A DNA stretch of 64,000 nucleotides from JAJCYL01 sp963664285 (lineage in GTDB: Bacteria; Bacteroidota; Bacteroidia; Cytophagales; Cyclobacteriaceae), in NCBI GenBank assembly GCA_963664285.2, contig CAXXNX010000084.1, positions 1 through 64,000 on the forward strand, written 5' to 3'. The translations under genes were made by a program, and so were the position numbers. Below are positions 46,406-54,944 of this stretch, piece after piece (position 1 is the stretch's first letter; the number at the start of each line of letters is the position of its first letter). The notes under the pieces are model-generated. The model had not been told where the DNA came from. It searched no databases and saw only the letters and a list, made by a program, of their open reading frames with translations.

Positions 46406-47510
46406 TGAGATCAACTAATAAGTGCAATTGAAGGATGAAAAAGCTTTTAAGGGCTTTTTCACCTTCAAAAGCCTGAGCAGTGCAATCTTTGGATTGCAAA
46501 ATGTCAAAAAACTACACACATCTCAGTATTGATCAAAGGTATCAAATTGAAGCATTATTGAAAACAGGAGCTACTCAAAAGGAGATTGCCTGTATCGTTC
46601 ATTTTCACCCATCTACGATCTCACGTGAGCTTAAGCGAAATGTGGGTTCAAGAGGTAGGGAAGCTGGTGTCTATCGAACAGCAAATGCACAAAGGAGGAC
46701 CAATCTTCGTCATCAAGAAAAGCCAAAAAGAGTGATTTTCACCAAACCCATGAAAGACTGGATAGTTAACCGGCTCCAAGAAGATAGATGGAGTCCTGAA
46801 TTGATCAGCCATCAGGGAAAGAAAACGAGAGAATGTCCACTTAGCCATGAATGGATTTACCAATGGATATGGGAATGTAAGCACACCAACCACCAGGAGA
46901 ACCAAGAATACAAACAACTATACACATATCTAAAACATGGCAAACGAAGGCGCAAACGAGGAAACAGAAAAGATCGTAGAGGTATTATCCCGAATAGGGT
47001 ATCAATTGAACAGCGACCCCAGATCATTAACAAAAGGGAACGATTGGGAGATATAGAAGTCGATTTAATGATGGGTAAAAACCACAAAGGCTCTTTGTTG
47101 GTGATGACAGACCGAGCAAGTCTTTTTACCAGAATCAGAAAGATGCACAGTAAAAATGCCGATCAAATGGCCGAAGCTATTGTGGAGGAACTCTCTCAGG
47201 ATAAACACAAACTGGAAACACTCACTTTTGATAATGATATGGCATTTTCTAAACATGAGTTGATTGCTCAATCCCTTGATGTGGATGCCTATTTCACTCG
47301 TCCCTATACTAGTCAGGATAAAGGGACAGTTGAAAATAGGATTGGGGTAATCAGAAGGTTTTATCCTAAGAAAACAGATATTAGATTTGTTACAGAGGAG
47401 CAAATCAAAGTTGTTGAAAACAAAATCAATGAACGCCCTGTTAGAAAATTTAATTACCTAAACGCAAAGCAAGTGCTACAAAGGAAAATTGCACTTATTA
47501 CTTGAACTTA
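46406..47510 (+). mobile_element. IS30-family insertion sequence, intact copy
   Basis: The 1.1-kb element is bounded by 24-bp inverted repeats, of which 21 positions match (46406-46429 and 47487-47510, sharing TAATAAGTGCAATT). It sits between ansA and tatD and overwrites the 3' end of tatD. A decayed relative lies at 55571-56500. No clear target duplication is visible. Confidence 0.85.
46501..47505 (+). CDS. IS30-family transposase
   Basis: The 334-residue protein starts with the IS30 helix-turn-helix (YTHLSIDQRYQIEALLKTGA, STISRELKRN), has a basic linker (HGKRRRKRGNRKDRRG) and a DDE domain with Asp in LGDIEVDLMMGKN, Asp in LTFDNDMAFSKHE and Glu in GTVENRIGVIRRFYPKKTD. It is uninterrupted and could be active. 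The stop codon falls inside the right inverted repeat. Confidence 0.93.
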   Translation: MSKNYTHLSIDQRYQIEALLKTGATQKEIACIVHFHPSTISRELKRNVGSRGREAGVYRTANAQRRTNLRHQEKPKRVIFTKPMKDWIVNRLQEDRWSPELISHQGKKTRECPLSHEWIYQWIWECKHTNHQENQEYKQLYTYLKHGKRRRKRGNRKDRRGIIPNRVSIEQRPQIINKRERLGDIEVDLMMGKNHKGSLLVMTDRASLFTRIRKMHSKNADQMAEAIVEELSQDKHKLETLTFDNDMAFSKHELIAQSLDVDAYFTRPYTSQDKGTVENRIGVIRRFYPKKTDIRFVTEEQIKVVENKINERPVRKFNYLNAKQVLQRKIALIT

Positions 47511-48273
47511 CATTGTAAATGAGATCCGCATTTGATGTTGTTTTCTCGGCTACTTCTTCAATAGTCAATTCTTTCCAACTGGCTATTCTTTCAGCAACCA
47601 AAGGGATGTATGAGGGCTCATTTCTTTTGCCCCTATGAGGCACCGGTGACAGATATGGGCTATCAGTCTCAAGAACTATTTTCCCCATGTCAATTCCTGG
47701 GACAACCTCATCCAGGCCACCATTTTTGAATGTGCTGACTCCTCCAAGCCCAAGGAAAAATCCTAATGATTGAATTGCTTTGGCCTGATTTAACGAACCT
47801 GTGAAACAATGAAAAATACCTCTCAGATTATCCTTTTTTAAGTTTTCTACCAGCTCTATCGTTTCGTTAATAGTTTCCCGGCAATGAATAACAATTGGAA
47901 TATCATGCTCAATTGCCCACTCACTTTGGATGCGAAAAGCTTCTTTTTGTTGTTCCCAGAAAGTATTGTCCCAATAGAGGTCGGTTCCCATCTCTCCAAC
48001 TGCCACAAAATTTCTTTTATTCAACCACTCTTCAACAATATATAGCTCTTTTTCGAAACCCTTTTTGACAGAACACGGATGCAGGCCCATCATCGGAATA
48101 CATACACCCTGATAACGTTCTTCCAACTCCAACATACCATCAATTGAAGTATGATCAATATTTGGCATATAAATTCGCTCTACACCACTATCTATACTGC
48201 GCTGGATAACATCATCTAAATCAGAAGAAAATTTACCAGAATAAATATGGGCATGTGTATCTACGAAAACCAT
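47476..48273 (-). CDS. tatD: TatD-family metal-dependent hydrolase
   Basis: This TIM-barrel metallohydrolase is related to DNases. The metal and catalytic residues are all present: HxH in DTHAHIYSG, Glu in AVGEMGTDLYWD, His in VIHCRE, His in GIFHCFTGS and Asp in LETDSPYLSP. The last residues after NADLIYN are encoded by the IS30 end, giving SSNKCNFPL. The native tail was only a few to nine residues, so function is probably kept. Family members act in DNA repair or tRNA/DNA 3' trimming; the role here is unproven. Confidence 0.9.
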   Translation of the reverse strand: MVFVDTHAHIYSGKFSSDLDDVIQRSIDSGVERIYMPNIDHTSIDGMLELEERYQGVCIPMMGLHPCSVKKGFEKELYIVEEWLNKRNFVAVGEMGTDLYWDNTFWEQQKEAFRIQSEWAIEHDIPIVIHCRETINETIELVENLKKDNLRGIFHCFTGSLNQAKAIQSLGFFLGLGGVSTFKNGGLDEVVPGIDMGKIVLETDSPYLSPVPHRGKRNEPSYIPLVAERIASWKELTIEEVAEKTTSNADLIYNVSSSNKCNFPL

Positions 48274-48312
48274 TTTTGGATTGATATAAACGACAAATTT
48301 GCTAATGTCAAT

Positions 48313-48999
48313 TCAAAGATGGAAGTCAGGAGTCGCATTACTTTCAATTAAATGTTTGGCGCCTAAGAGCTCTGGTGTCAGCGCTTTTGATTTGAAGCCC
48401 TTTTTATAAAGCACTTTCAAATAAGAAGGCAGTACCTCTTGTAAGGTCCTGAATGCTTTCTTACTGTCATGAAATACAATAATTGAACCCGGACGAATAT
48501 TGGATATTGCTCTGCTTAGACACCTTTCGGCAGGTAATGATCTATCGAAATCACCAGATAAGTAGTCCCACATAATTATGTTATAATAGTCTCTGAGGTA
48601 TCTCGATTCTTTTGCCGTTATCCTTCCATAAGGAGGCCTGAACAATTTGATAGGATGATTAGAAAGGAAGTTGTTGAGTTCAACATTACAACTATTGACA
48701 TTTTTGATATAGCTCCTGAAATCCGACTTCCTACCATTCAAATGATTATAGGTATGATTTCCTAACACATGATCACAGGCAACAATTGAATTAACAATTT
48801 CCGGATATTGTCTCACGTTGTTGCCCACACAAAAAAAAGTCGCTTTAGCCTCGAATTTGTTGAGCTGGTTTAAAACGAAAGGTGTGGCCTCGGGGTGTGG
48901 CCCATCGTCAAAAGTTAAATAGATATCATTGGCAGATGAGTGAATATCCCAAACCCAATGAGGATACATCCACTTAACAAAGCCAGGGATGTTGTGCAT
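48313..48999 (-). CDS. Polysaccharide deacetylase (NodB-type)
   Basis: From the ATG at 48999 (MHNIPGFVKWMYPHWVWD) the protein has 228 residues. The CE4 motifs are YLTFDDGPHPEATPF, GNHTYNHLNG, FRPPYGRIT and IIVFHDSKKAF. These zinc enzymes remove acetyl groups from N-acetylglucosamine polymers. The gene starts 8 bp after the phosphatase gene, so they are co-transcribed. With the neighbouring glycosyltransferase and flippase-like genes it suggests a former role in a surface polysaccharide. Confidence 0.88.
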   Translation of the reverse strand: MHNIPGFVKWMYPHWVWDIHSSANDIYLTFDDGPHPEATPFVLNQLNKFEAKATFFCVGNNVRQYPEIVNSIVACDHVLGNHTYNHLNGRKSDFRSYIKNVNSCNVELNNFLSNHPIKLFRPPYGRITAKESRYLRDYYNIIMWDYLSGDFDRSLPAERCLSRAISNIRPGSIIVFHDSKKAFRTLQEVLPSYLKVLYKKGFKSKALTPELLGAKHLIESNATPDFHL

Positions 49000-49007
49000 G
49001 TAAGGAC

Positions 49008-50228
49008 TCAATTGCAACAATTATTCACCTTGCATGAAAGAACCGTAATGTCATCTGTAAAAGGGGTGTCCTTTCTAAAATCATCAAGCGCTTTGATCAA
49101 TTCCTCGTGGACTTTTGAAAGTTCCCATGAGGAATTGTTAATCACTATTTCCTCTAATCGGTCCTGTCCAAACTCTTCCCGGCTTTGATTAAAAGTCTCC
49201 GTCACTCCATCAGTGTAGGAGAACAGAAAAAATTTGTCAATATTCTCAATCTTTCCTTCATCAATGAATGGCAGAGGATCAAAGACGCCTAAGACAGTCG
49301 TTCCATTCTTGAGAAACTCAAACTTATCTTCCTGAATAAGAATAGGTGGGTTGTGGCCCGAGTTAATGTAGTTCAACTCTTTTTGCTCAAAATCATACAC
49401 GGCTACAAAAAAAGTTATAAACATCTCGCGATTACCGCTACGGATAATACTGTAATTTAGCTCATTTACAATGTCTATCAAGCTATCGGTTTGTCTAACA
49501 AGGGTTCTAAGAGAGGCCTGGAAGTTAGACATCCACATTGCGGCAGGCACTCCTTTTCCTGAAACGTCAGCAATGCATATAAGAAACTTATTTGGGTTCA
49601 TTTCAATGAAGTCATAATAATCTCCACTCACTTCATGATGTGGTCGGTAAAAGGCTTCGATATAAACCCTCTCGTTCTTAGGTAGTTCTTTAGGGAAAAG
49701 TAGCTGTTGAACCTGTTTGGCGATTTCTAGCTCTTTTCTGTATGCTTCCTGCTGTAGTTCACGCCTTGCAAGTTTTTTATTCTCAATGGCTACCATAATT
49801 ATATTGGTAAGTGCCTTCAGGAAGGTGGTGCTCGACTCCACAGATTCCTCAAGGTCACTAATCTCACCAATAAAGACAACCGCCAGAAACCGGTCCTTAT
49901 ACAAAACGGGGAACACCATGTCAAAATCTCCGAAAGGATCCTCAGAGAAGCCCATCAACCGACTTTCTTTCAACTCCTGGTATTCCTCCGGCAATTCAAT
50001 TTTATTTAAATCAACTTTTACTCCAAAAAAAACTTTGCAATCCCATTTCTCTTCATTTACAAACAATGCAAGCTTTTTTACTTTGAGGTTGGCCAGGAGG
50101 GTAAATCTGTAAATGCGATACAAAGCCTCCTCGGGCAAATTGTCATTAATCGCCTGAGTAACCTCCAGAAGAGCATTGAGCTCCAGTTGCTTTAAATCCG
50201 ATTTGGCTAAAGTTGATTCCAAATTCAA
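49008..50228 (-). CDS. PP2C/SpoIIE-type serine/threonine phosphatase with a GAF-like sensor
   Basis: The 406-residue protein has an N-terminal sensor region of about 150 residues (LLEVTQAINDN...KVKKLALFVNEEKWD), a coiled linker (NKKLARRELQQEAYRKELEIAKQVQQLLFPKELP) and the RsbU/SpoIIE phosphatase domain (GDYYDFIEMN, ADVSGKGVPAAMWMSNFQ, NSGHNPPIL, YTDGVTE). Such phosphatases act on anti-anti-sigma factors or similar regulators. The start appears to be TTG at 50228. IS630 lies just upstream and may have changed its transcription. Confidence 0.87.
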   Translation of the reverse strand: MNLESTLAKSDLKQLELNALLEVTQAINDNLPEEALYRIYRFTLLANLKVKKLALFVNEEKWDCKVFFGVKVDLNKIELPEEYQELKESRLMGFSEDPFGDFDMVFPVLYKDRFLAVVFIGEISDLEESVESSTTFLKALTNIIMVAIENKKLARRELQQEAYRKELEIAKQVQQLLFPKELPKNERVYIEAFYRPHHEVSGDYYDFIEMNPNKFLICIADVSGKGVPAAMWMSNFQASLRTLVRQTDSLIDIVNELNYSIIRSGNREMFITFFVAVYDFEQKELNYINSGHNPPILIQEDKFEFLKNGTTVLGVFDPLPFIDEGKIENIDKFFLFSYTDGVTETFNQSREEFGQDRLEEIVINNSSWELSKVHEELIKALDDFRKDTPFTDDITVLSCKVNNCCN

Positions 50229-50265
50229 ATAGATTAATTAATCCCGTGGAAATTTGACTTCGTTA

Positions 50266-51521
50266 ATTACTAGTATATAGTTTCCTATATAGTATATCAA
50301 TAATAAAAGTTCTATCTTAGCAGTTGGACCAAAAATAGTGAACCCTATGCCATTTGAGAGTAAAAGAGCGAAAATATCATTTACGACAAAGGAACAGCAA
50401 ACATTGGAGGTTATAAGTAAATCACGGGTTGAGGCCAAATCACGGGTTGAAAGGGCGAAAATGCTTCTTGGTTATTGGAAAGGGCAAAGCATCAATTCGA
50501 TAGCAAAACAACTTGGCACGAATCGGCCAAAGGTTGAAAGGACTGTTGATAGGGCAATAGGATACGGTATACTGACCTCTCTGAACGACCTTCCCAGAAA
50601 AGGGGCAACCCCAAAGATCACCAATGAGGCCAGGGCATGGTTTTTATCGATAGCTTGCACAAAACCAAAAGACTTGGGCATGGCCTCAGAATTTTGGACC
50701 TATAATGCATTGGCCAAGTATGTAAGGGGCAATTGCAAACAGGCGGACCATCTTTCATTAGGCGAAATACAGAAAGGGACCGTTTCAAAGATACTGTCGA
50801 AAAGTGATGTAAAGCCCCACAAACTATCTTATTACCTAGAAAAGAAAGACCCTAACTTTGACCGAAAGATGTCCCAGGTATTGCATGTTTATAAAGAAGT
50901 GGCACTTTACAAAGCTAACAAACCGGAAGGATCAATAATTGCCATCTTGTCCTACGATGAAAAACCTGGAATGCAGGCGATAGAAAATACCGCCACTGAC
51001 CTAAGCCCCATAGCAGGCAAGCACCCAAATTGGGGCAGGGACCATGAATATAAAAGACACGGTACAGTTTCGTTGTTGGCATCAATCGACTTGATTACCG
51101 GCAAGATATATGCACGGGTCGAGGATAGGCATAGAAGTAGGGAATTTGTGGAATATTTGAAAGGGCTTGATGAACTCTACCCAGTCAGCTTTAAGATCAA
51201 GATAATCTTAGATAATCATTCGGCCCATATTTCAAAAGAGACAAAAGCATTCCTGAAAACAGTGCCTAATAGGTTTGAATTTGTATTTACACCTGTACAT
51301 GCTTCCTGGCTAAATCTTATTGAAGTCTTCTTTAGCAAAATGACCAGGAGCTTTTTAAGGGGGATCCGTGTAAAATCAAAGAAAGAGCTCAAAGACCGGA
51401 TATTGAAATACATTAATGAAATCAATGAAATGCCAGCAATCTTTAAATGGAAGTGGAAAATGGAAGATTTAACTATCGCGTAATCATTGATATGTTAATT
51501 AAGAAACTTAATACTAGTAAT
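50266..51521 (+). mobile_element. IS630-family insertion sequence
   Basis: The ends are imperfect inverted repeats of about 36 bp (50266-50301 and 51486-51521) that share ATTACTAGTAT, AGTTTC and ATATCAAT. TA dinucleotides beside CTAG on both sides fit the TA target choice of this family. The element interrupts the 3' end of the small minus-strand gene upstream of the phosphatase. Confidence 0.82.
50347..51483 (+). CDS. IS630-family transposase
   Basis: The 378-residue protein has an N-terminal helix-turn-helix (GQSINSIAKQLGTNRPKVER) and a DDE domain with Asp in AILSYDEKPGMQ, Asp in IKIILDNHSAHISKET and Glu in HASWLNLIEVFFSKMTR. It is uninterrupted. I chose ATG at 50347; a GTG at 50338 is also in frame. 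Confidence 0.92.
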   Translation: MPFESKRAKISFTTKEQQTLEVISKSRVEAKSRVERAKMLLGYWKGQSINSIAKQLGTNRPKVERTVDRAIGYGILTSLNDLPRKGATPKITNEARAWFLSIACTKPKDLGMASEFWTYNALAKYVRGNCKQADHLSLGEIQKGTVSKILSKSDVKPHKLSYYLEKKDPNFDRKMSQVLHVYKEVALYKANKPEGSIIAILSYDEKPGMQAIENTATDLSPIAGKHPNWGRDHEYKRHGTVSLLASIDLITGKIYARVEDRHRSREFVEYLKGLDELYPVSFKIKIILDNHSAHISKETKAFLKTVPNRFEFVFTPVHASWLNLIEVFFSKMTRSFLRGIRVKSKKELKDRILKYINEINEMPAIFKWKWKMEDLTIA

Positions 51522-51764
51522 ATGTGCCAACAACCCACTTTTCGATGCAAGGTAAAGATACTGCATATATTCTGTCTGCAGGTCAATTTCATCTGCAGGA
51601 ACTTCATCTGACGCTGACCTGAAACATCTTATCCAACCCTTATTTAACATTTTCCCCAATAGTTGCCTCAATTCCTTATCCTCCAAATCGGTTACCTCCA
51701 AAAGTCCACTATATGGCTGAATGAAATACAGCTCATCAAGAACATCGAATTCCAAGTCACTCAT
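51495..51764 (-). CDS. Small conserved protein, 3' end displaced by IS630
   Basis: The probable start is ATG at 51764 (MSDLEFDVLDELYFIQ), which overlaps the stop of the glycosyltransferase frame by 8 bp. The chain reads LTDLEDKELRQLL-like helices and a C-terminal YLYLASKSGLLAHI. The present last residues (TSIKFLN) come from the IS. Without the insertion the frame would end shortly after LAHIN, or continue to INEVKFPRD with a stop at 50238, depending on the exact target site. The sequence suggests a winged-helix-like fold, but no function is known. Confidence 0.65.
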   Translation of the reverse strand: MSDLEFDVLDELYFIQPYSGLLEVTDLEDKELRQLLGKMLNKGWIRCFRSASDEVPADEIDLQTEYMQYLYLASKSGLLAHITSIKFLN

Positions 51765-52099
51765 AATAGGTTCGACCTTTCCACTCAAAGGTTCCGAAAT
51801 TGGTAAATAATCCTAATAAAATTATATAAAACGGGTGAATTAACTCCAATAATATAAAGTCAAACCAGTTTATCTTTCGTCCGACAAAACTCATTATTTG
51901 AGAAACAAAAATCCCTTCAAGAACAAATTTCACCGTAACAACAGCTGCAAACAACTGCCAGTCAAACACTCCGATGATGGCCAAACAAAAAGCTGCAATA
52001 AAAGTGAAATTGACTAAGAATGCAGCTGCTGATAGCAACTTTATGTGCCACTCCTTATGGTGCTTAAGCTTACTGGTCCACCTCTTACGTTGATGATAA

Positions 52100-52145
52100 A
52101 CAAATCATTAAGGACAAGGCTTATGATTCACCATTCAGATTATCA
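52100..52145. repeat. Short dispersed repeat, second copy
   Basis: It matches 5522-5580 in inverse orientation. Here it interrupts the glycosyltransferase between an AKKEF-like segment and the QRKRW motif, which suggests insertion of about 40 bp into a coding sequence. Confidence 0.7.
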
Positions 52146-52208
52146 AAATTCTTTTTTGGCATTTGTGGTAATTAATGCCTGAAGGTTATCCGATGATGGA
52201 TACCTCTA

Positions 52209-52584
52209 AAGGAATCGAATCCCTTTGGAAGATTGAATGATGTATCCCCTCCAAACTTTTGAAGTAAAAATTTAGCTCATCTGGCATACATTCGGCTAAC
52301 TCCTCTGCCTTTCTTCTCAATTGCAACTAAAAGCGATACGCCCTACCCTGTTCTTACTACCGTTTCATCATTGTATCCATTGTTTATACGTTTGAAAGCC
52401 AGCATCTTTTCGAAATGCCAGTGGGATTTGCTCTTGCATTGCAGCTTCCCAGCAATATCATCTCACATTTAAACCCTTTGGGAGGTATTCTTAACCCAGT
52501 TTAATAGATGAAGCGCCAACACCAATAAGGCTTGCAAATTCTAAAGTTTGTAATTCCCTCAAAGAGACTAAGGAATCGAATCCC
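52209..52584. repeat. Pair of identical 15-mers within the decayed glycosyltransferase
   Basis: AAGGAATCGAATCCC occurs at 52209-52223 and again at 52570-52584. GAT(A)(C/T)GCCCTACC also recurs near 52335 and 52592. These extra segments fall where the GT2 reading is broken. Confidence 0.6.
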
Positions 52585-53762
52585 GCTTCCTGATATGCCC
52601 TACCGTTTACCGGAAACGAAATGCTCCATTACATTCTTGTAGGCTTCTGCCCTAAACTGTTCGCTTCCTGACTCACAACAGTTGCTGTAGCCATGTACTG
52701 GGCGCCCTGCAATCACCATCAGTTGTGACAATAATGTTACCATTTGCCACTTCAACTCCGGCATTTAGCGCTCTTTTTTTAGGTGTAATTGTCGCCTTCC
52801 CATTCGATTGCTGGTGGATCAGTGTAACCGGACAGTCATTATTTCTAATAAAGGCCTCTACTTTTTCATCTGTTCCATCTTCCGACTCATCATCAATGAC
52901 AATTATTTCATAACTATTTTTTAGCTGTTGTCCCTTGAGATCTTTTAGTAATCTGGTGATGTTGTCTACTTCATTTCTCACCGGAATCACCACTGAAAGG
53001 AGAAGGTCATTCTCATCTGCACTAGCCGTCTTGTCCCTTTTACTCCAAGCATAGGATAAAGTTATTAGGAGCAGACAATAACCTCCAAAGGCAATACCAA
53101 CAAATATTTCCATTGACTCTTAAATCGGTTGGGCCCGTAGTTTGGACAGTCTGAGCCTGGCAATAAAATACATTCCAAACAATGAAGGTAAGAAGATATT
53201 AATCAACCACAGGATGAGTGTCGGCAAAATTACTGCTGGCGCTGAAATCCCGTATAGACTAAAAAAGAAAACGGCCGAGAATTCCCTAACTCCCAAATCG
53301 CTGAGAAAATTAAAAGCAGGAATGACTGTTTTACGCAAAAATACCCCTGATATTCCTGCCATTAATATTGAGGTACTCAAACCAATATCCATACTTTTTA
53401 ACAAAATTAAGAGCTGCAAGACAAAAACAACATAGAGAAATATAGTCAGGGCGATAAAGGATAAAAGATTATGAAAAGATAGCTCATCTAGGGTTCGCAT
53501 TATGCGATTTATAGCTTTGATAACGTTACTGTTTTTGCAAAGTCGTTTATAAAAATGAGAAGAAGAAATAGCCCAAATGCACCAAGTAAATAGAACAAGA
53601 GACCAACAGGCGAGCCAAATTGGATGACATGAAAGATTCCGTACAATCCAAAAATCATGGTAATAAAAAATTCGGCACAATCATTGAAAGTTGCGCTCAA
53701 CATAAAAACCGATATTTTCCTGAATTGTAATAGGAGCGGTCGCGAGTTTCGCATATAAATAG

Positions 53763-54838
53763 GGCTAAGTTCTAAATAACACAGCAATTATTATTATCTT
53801 CGCTATATGATATCAAGTCAAGAGATCAAAAATTTATTTGCACAATTGCCGATAAGTTCCCAAACCGAATTGTTGGATGAGTTGCTCCAGGAGCAGGAAT
53901 TACAAGGCAAAGTATTGATTGCCGCTCAACAACAAATAGCAGAGAAAAGAAAGAAGAAACCCTGTCCAAATTGCACAAGCGAGAAGGTATATAAGAGGGG
54001 CAGACAAAAAGGTGTGCAGATGTATCAGTGCAATGAATGTAAAAGATGGTACAGTGAAACAACAGGGACACCTTTGTATGACATCAAGCTTAAATCAAAA
54101 TGGCAATCTTATCTGCGCTGCATGGAGCAGGGCATGCCGATAAAAAAGATAGCAAAACAAATTCGGAATAAGCATCCAGACAAGCTTCGACTGGCGGCAT
54201 AAGATATTGAGTTCACTAAATGAGTTTGTTCCCGAACAGTTATCCTCGGAAGTAGAATGTGATGAATTGGAACTGGCACTTAACAACAAGGGCAGTCGAA
54301 ATTTAGATAGGGCAGCAAGAAAGAGGGGAAACGATTTCATACGGAATATGGGAAAGGAAGAGGTCACAGTTGTCCAGGTAGTAACAGCGGTTGAACGCAA
54401 GGGGGAGAAGTACCTTAAAGCTGTTGCATCAAAACGGCTGAGCAAAGAAGAAATTTCAAAGGCATTGGATGGGAAGTTGGCCTACGGTGCAACCTTGATT
54501 ACAGATAAGCACCCTTCTTATAAGGCTTTTGCCAAAGACAACCCCTCCATAAAGCACAAAGCGCTATTGGCCAAAGATCATGTGGATAGAGATGATAAAA
54601 CAATCCATCTGCAAAAAGTAAACAATGTTCACACTCAACTTAGGACATTCTTACGCCCATTCAATGGTGTCAGTTCCAAATATTTGCAAAACTACCTGAA
54701 TTGGTATGCTTATGCTGACCGAATAAGAGAGAGTAAAACAACTTTGAAACAATGGTTTCTGACTATGCTATTAACGGATCAAGCCTATCATCTGTATGAG
54801 CTATTTAAACAAAATGCTGTTATAATTAGAACTTAGCT
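53763..54838 (+). mobile_element. IS1595-family insertion sequence with 8-bp target duplication
   Basis: The 1,076-bp element has terminal inverted repeats (GGCTAAGTTCTAAATAACAC at the left, AGCTAAGTTCTAATTATAAC read inward at the right). It is flanked by direct repeats ATAAATAG at 53755-53762 and 54839-54846, the 8-bp duplication expected for the family. It lies within the flippase-like gene. Confidence 0.92.
53807..54836 (+). pseudogene. IS1595-family transposase with one frameshift
   Basis: The first frame holds the zinc-ribbon region (CPNCTSEKVYKRGRQKG...CNECKRWYSETTGTPL) and stops at 54202. An extra base near 54163 causes the shift. The second frame continues ISIQTSFDWRHKILSSLNEF and contains the ISXO2-like DDE domain with ECDELELALNNKG, ATLITDKHPSYKAFA and a terminal NWYAYADRIRESK. 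The corrected length is about 343 residues. Copy mobility would need outside transposase. Confidence 0.85.
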
Positions 54839-54944
54839 ATAAATAGTAACAAATGAAGATCAGAGAGACTGCTTTAAGGGTAAAAGCGGCCATCCCCCAA
54901 ACACTTCTTTTCGATATCCTATGCATATCCGCTAAATTGCATTC

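Larger units (their letters stand above)
51757..53113 (-). pseudogene. GT2-family membrane glycosyltransferase, heavily decayed centre
   Basis: The N-terminal frame (53113-52673) has a membrane helix and the GT2 start (LLSVVIPVRNEVDNITRLL, IVIDDESEDGT, TTDGDCRAP, the last two holding the Asp and DxD-like motifs). The C-terminal frame (to 51757) holds the membrane part, ending FEWKGRTYYE. Between them, in shifting frames, I can read ELQTLEFASLIGVGASSIKLG, a degraded CNGANLAFRKDA-like stretch, GYNDET and QRKRWTSKLKHHKEWHIKLL (QxxRW-like motif). These belong to the same family but are separated by short foreign insertions. No functional enzyme is possible. Confidence 0.75.
53120..54926 (-). pseudogene. 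Flippase-like (lysylphosphatidylglycerol synthase membrane-domain) protein, split by IS1595 and frameshifts
   Basis: The start is at 54926 (MHRISKRSVWGMAAFTLKAVSLIFICYYLYAKLATAPITI). IS1595 is inserted after about 29 codons. Beyond the IS the gene resumes with membrane sequence (FITMIFGLYGIFHV, LLFYLLGAFGLFLLLIFINDF), shifts frame near 53530 and ends with a block containing NFLSDLGVREFSAVFFF and LSKLRAQPI. A central part also seems missing. Intact relatives have about 300 residues and 7-8 helices and often pair with a GT2 enzyme, as here. Confidence 0.7.

Noticed and set aside
52085..52672. An insertion sequence within the glycosyltransferase gene
   Set aside because: No transposase or terminal repeats; the sequence still shows degraded GT2 motifs in order, so it is decayed host gene with small inserts.
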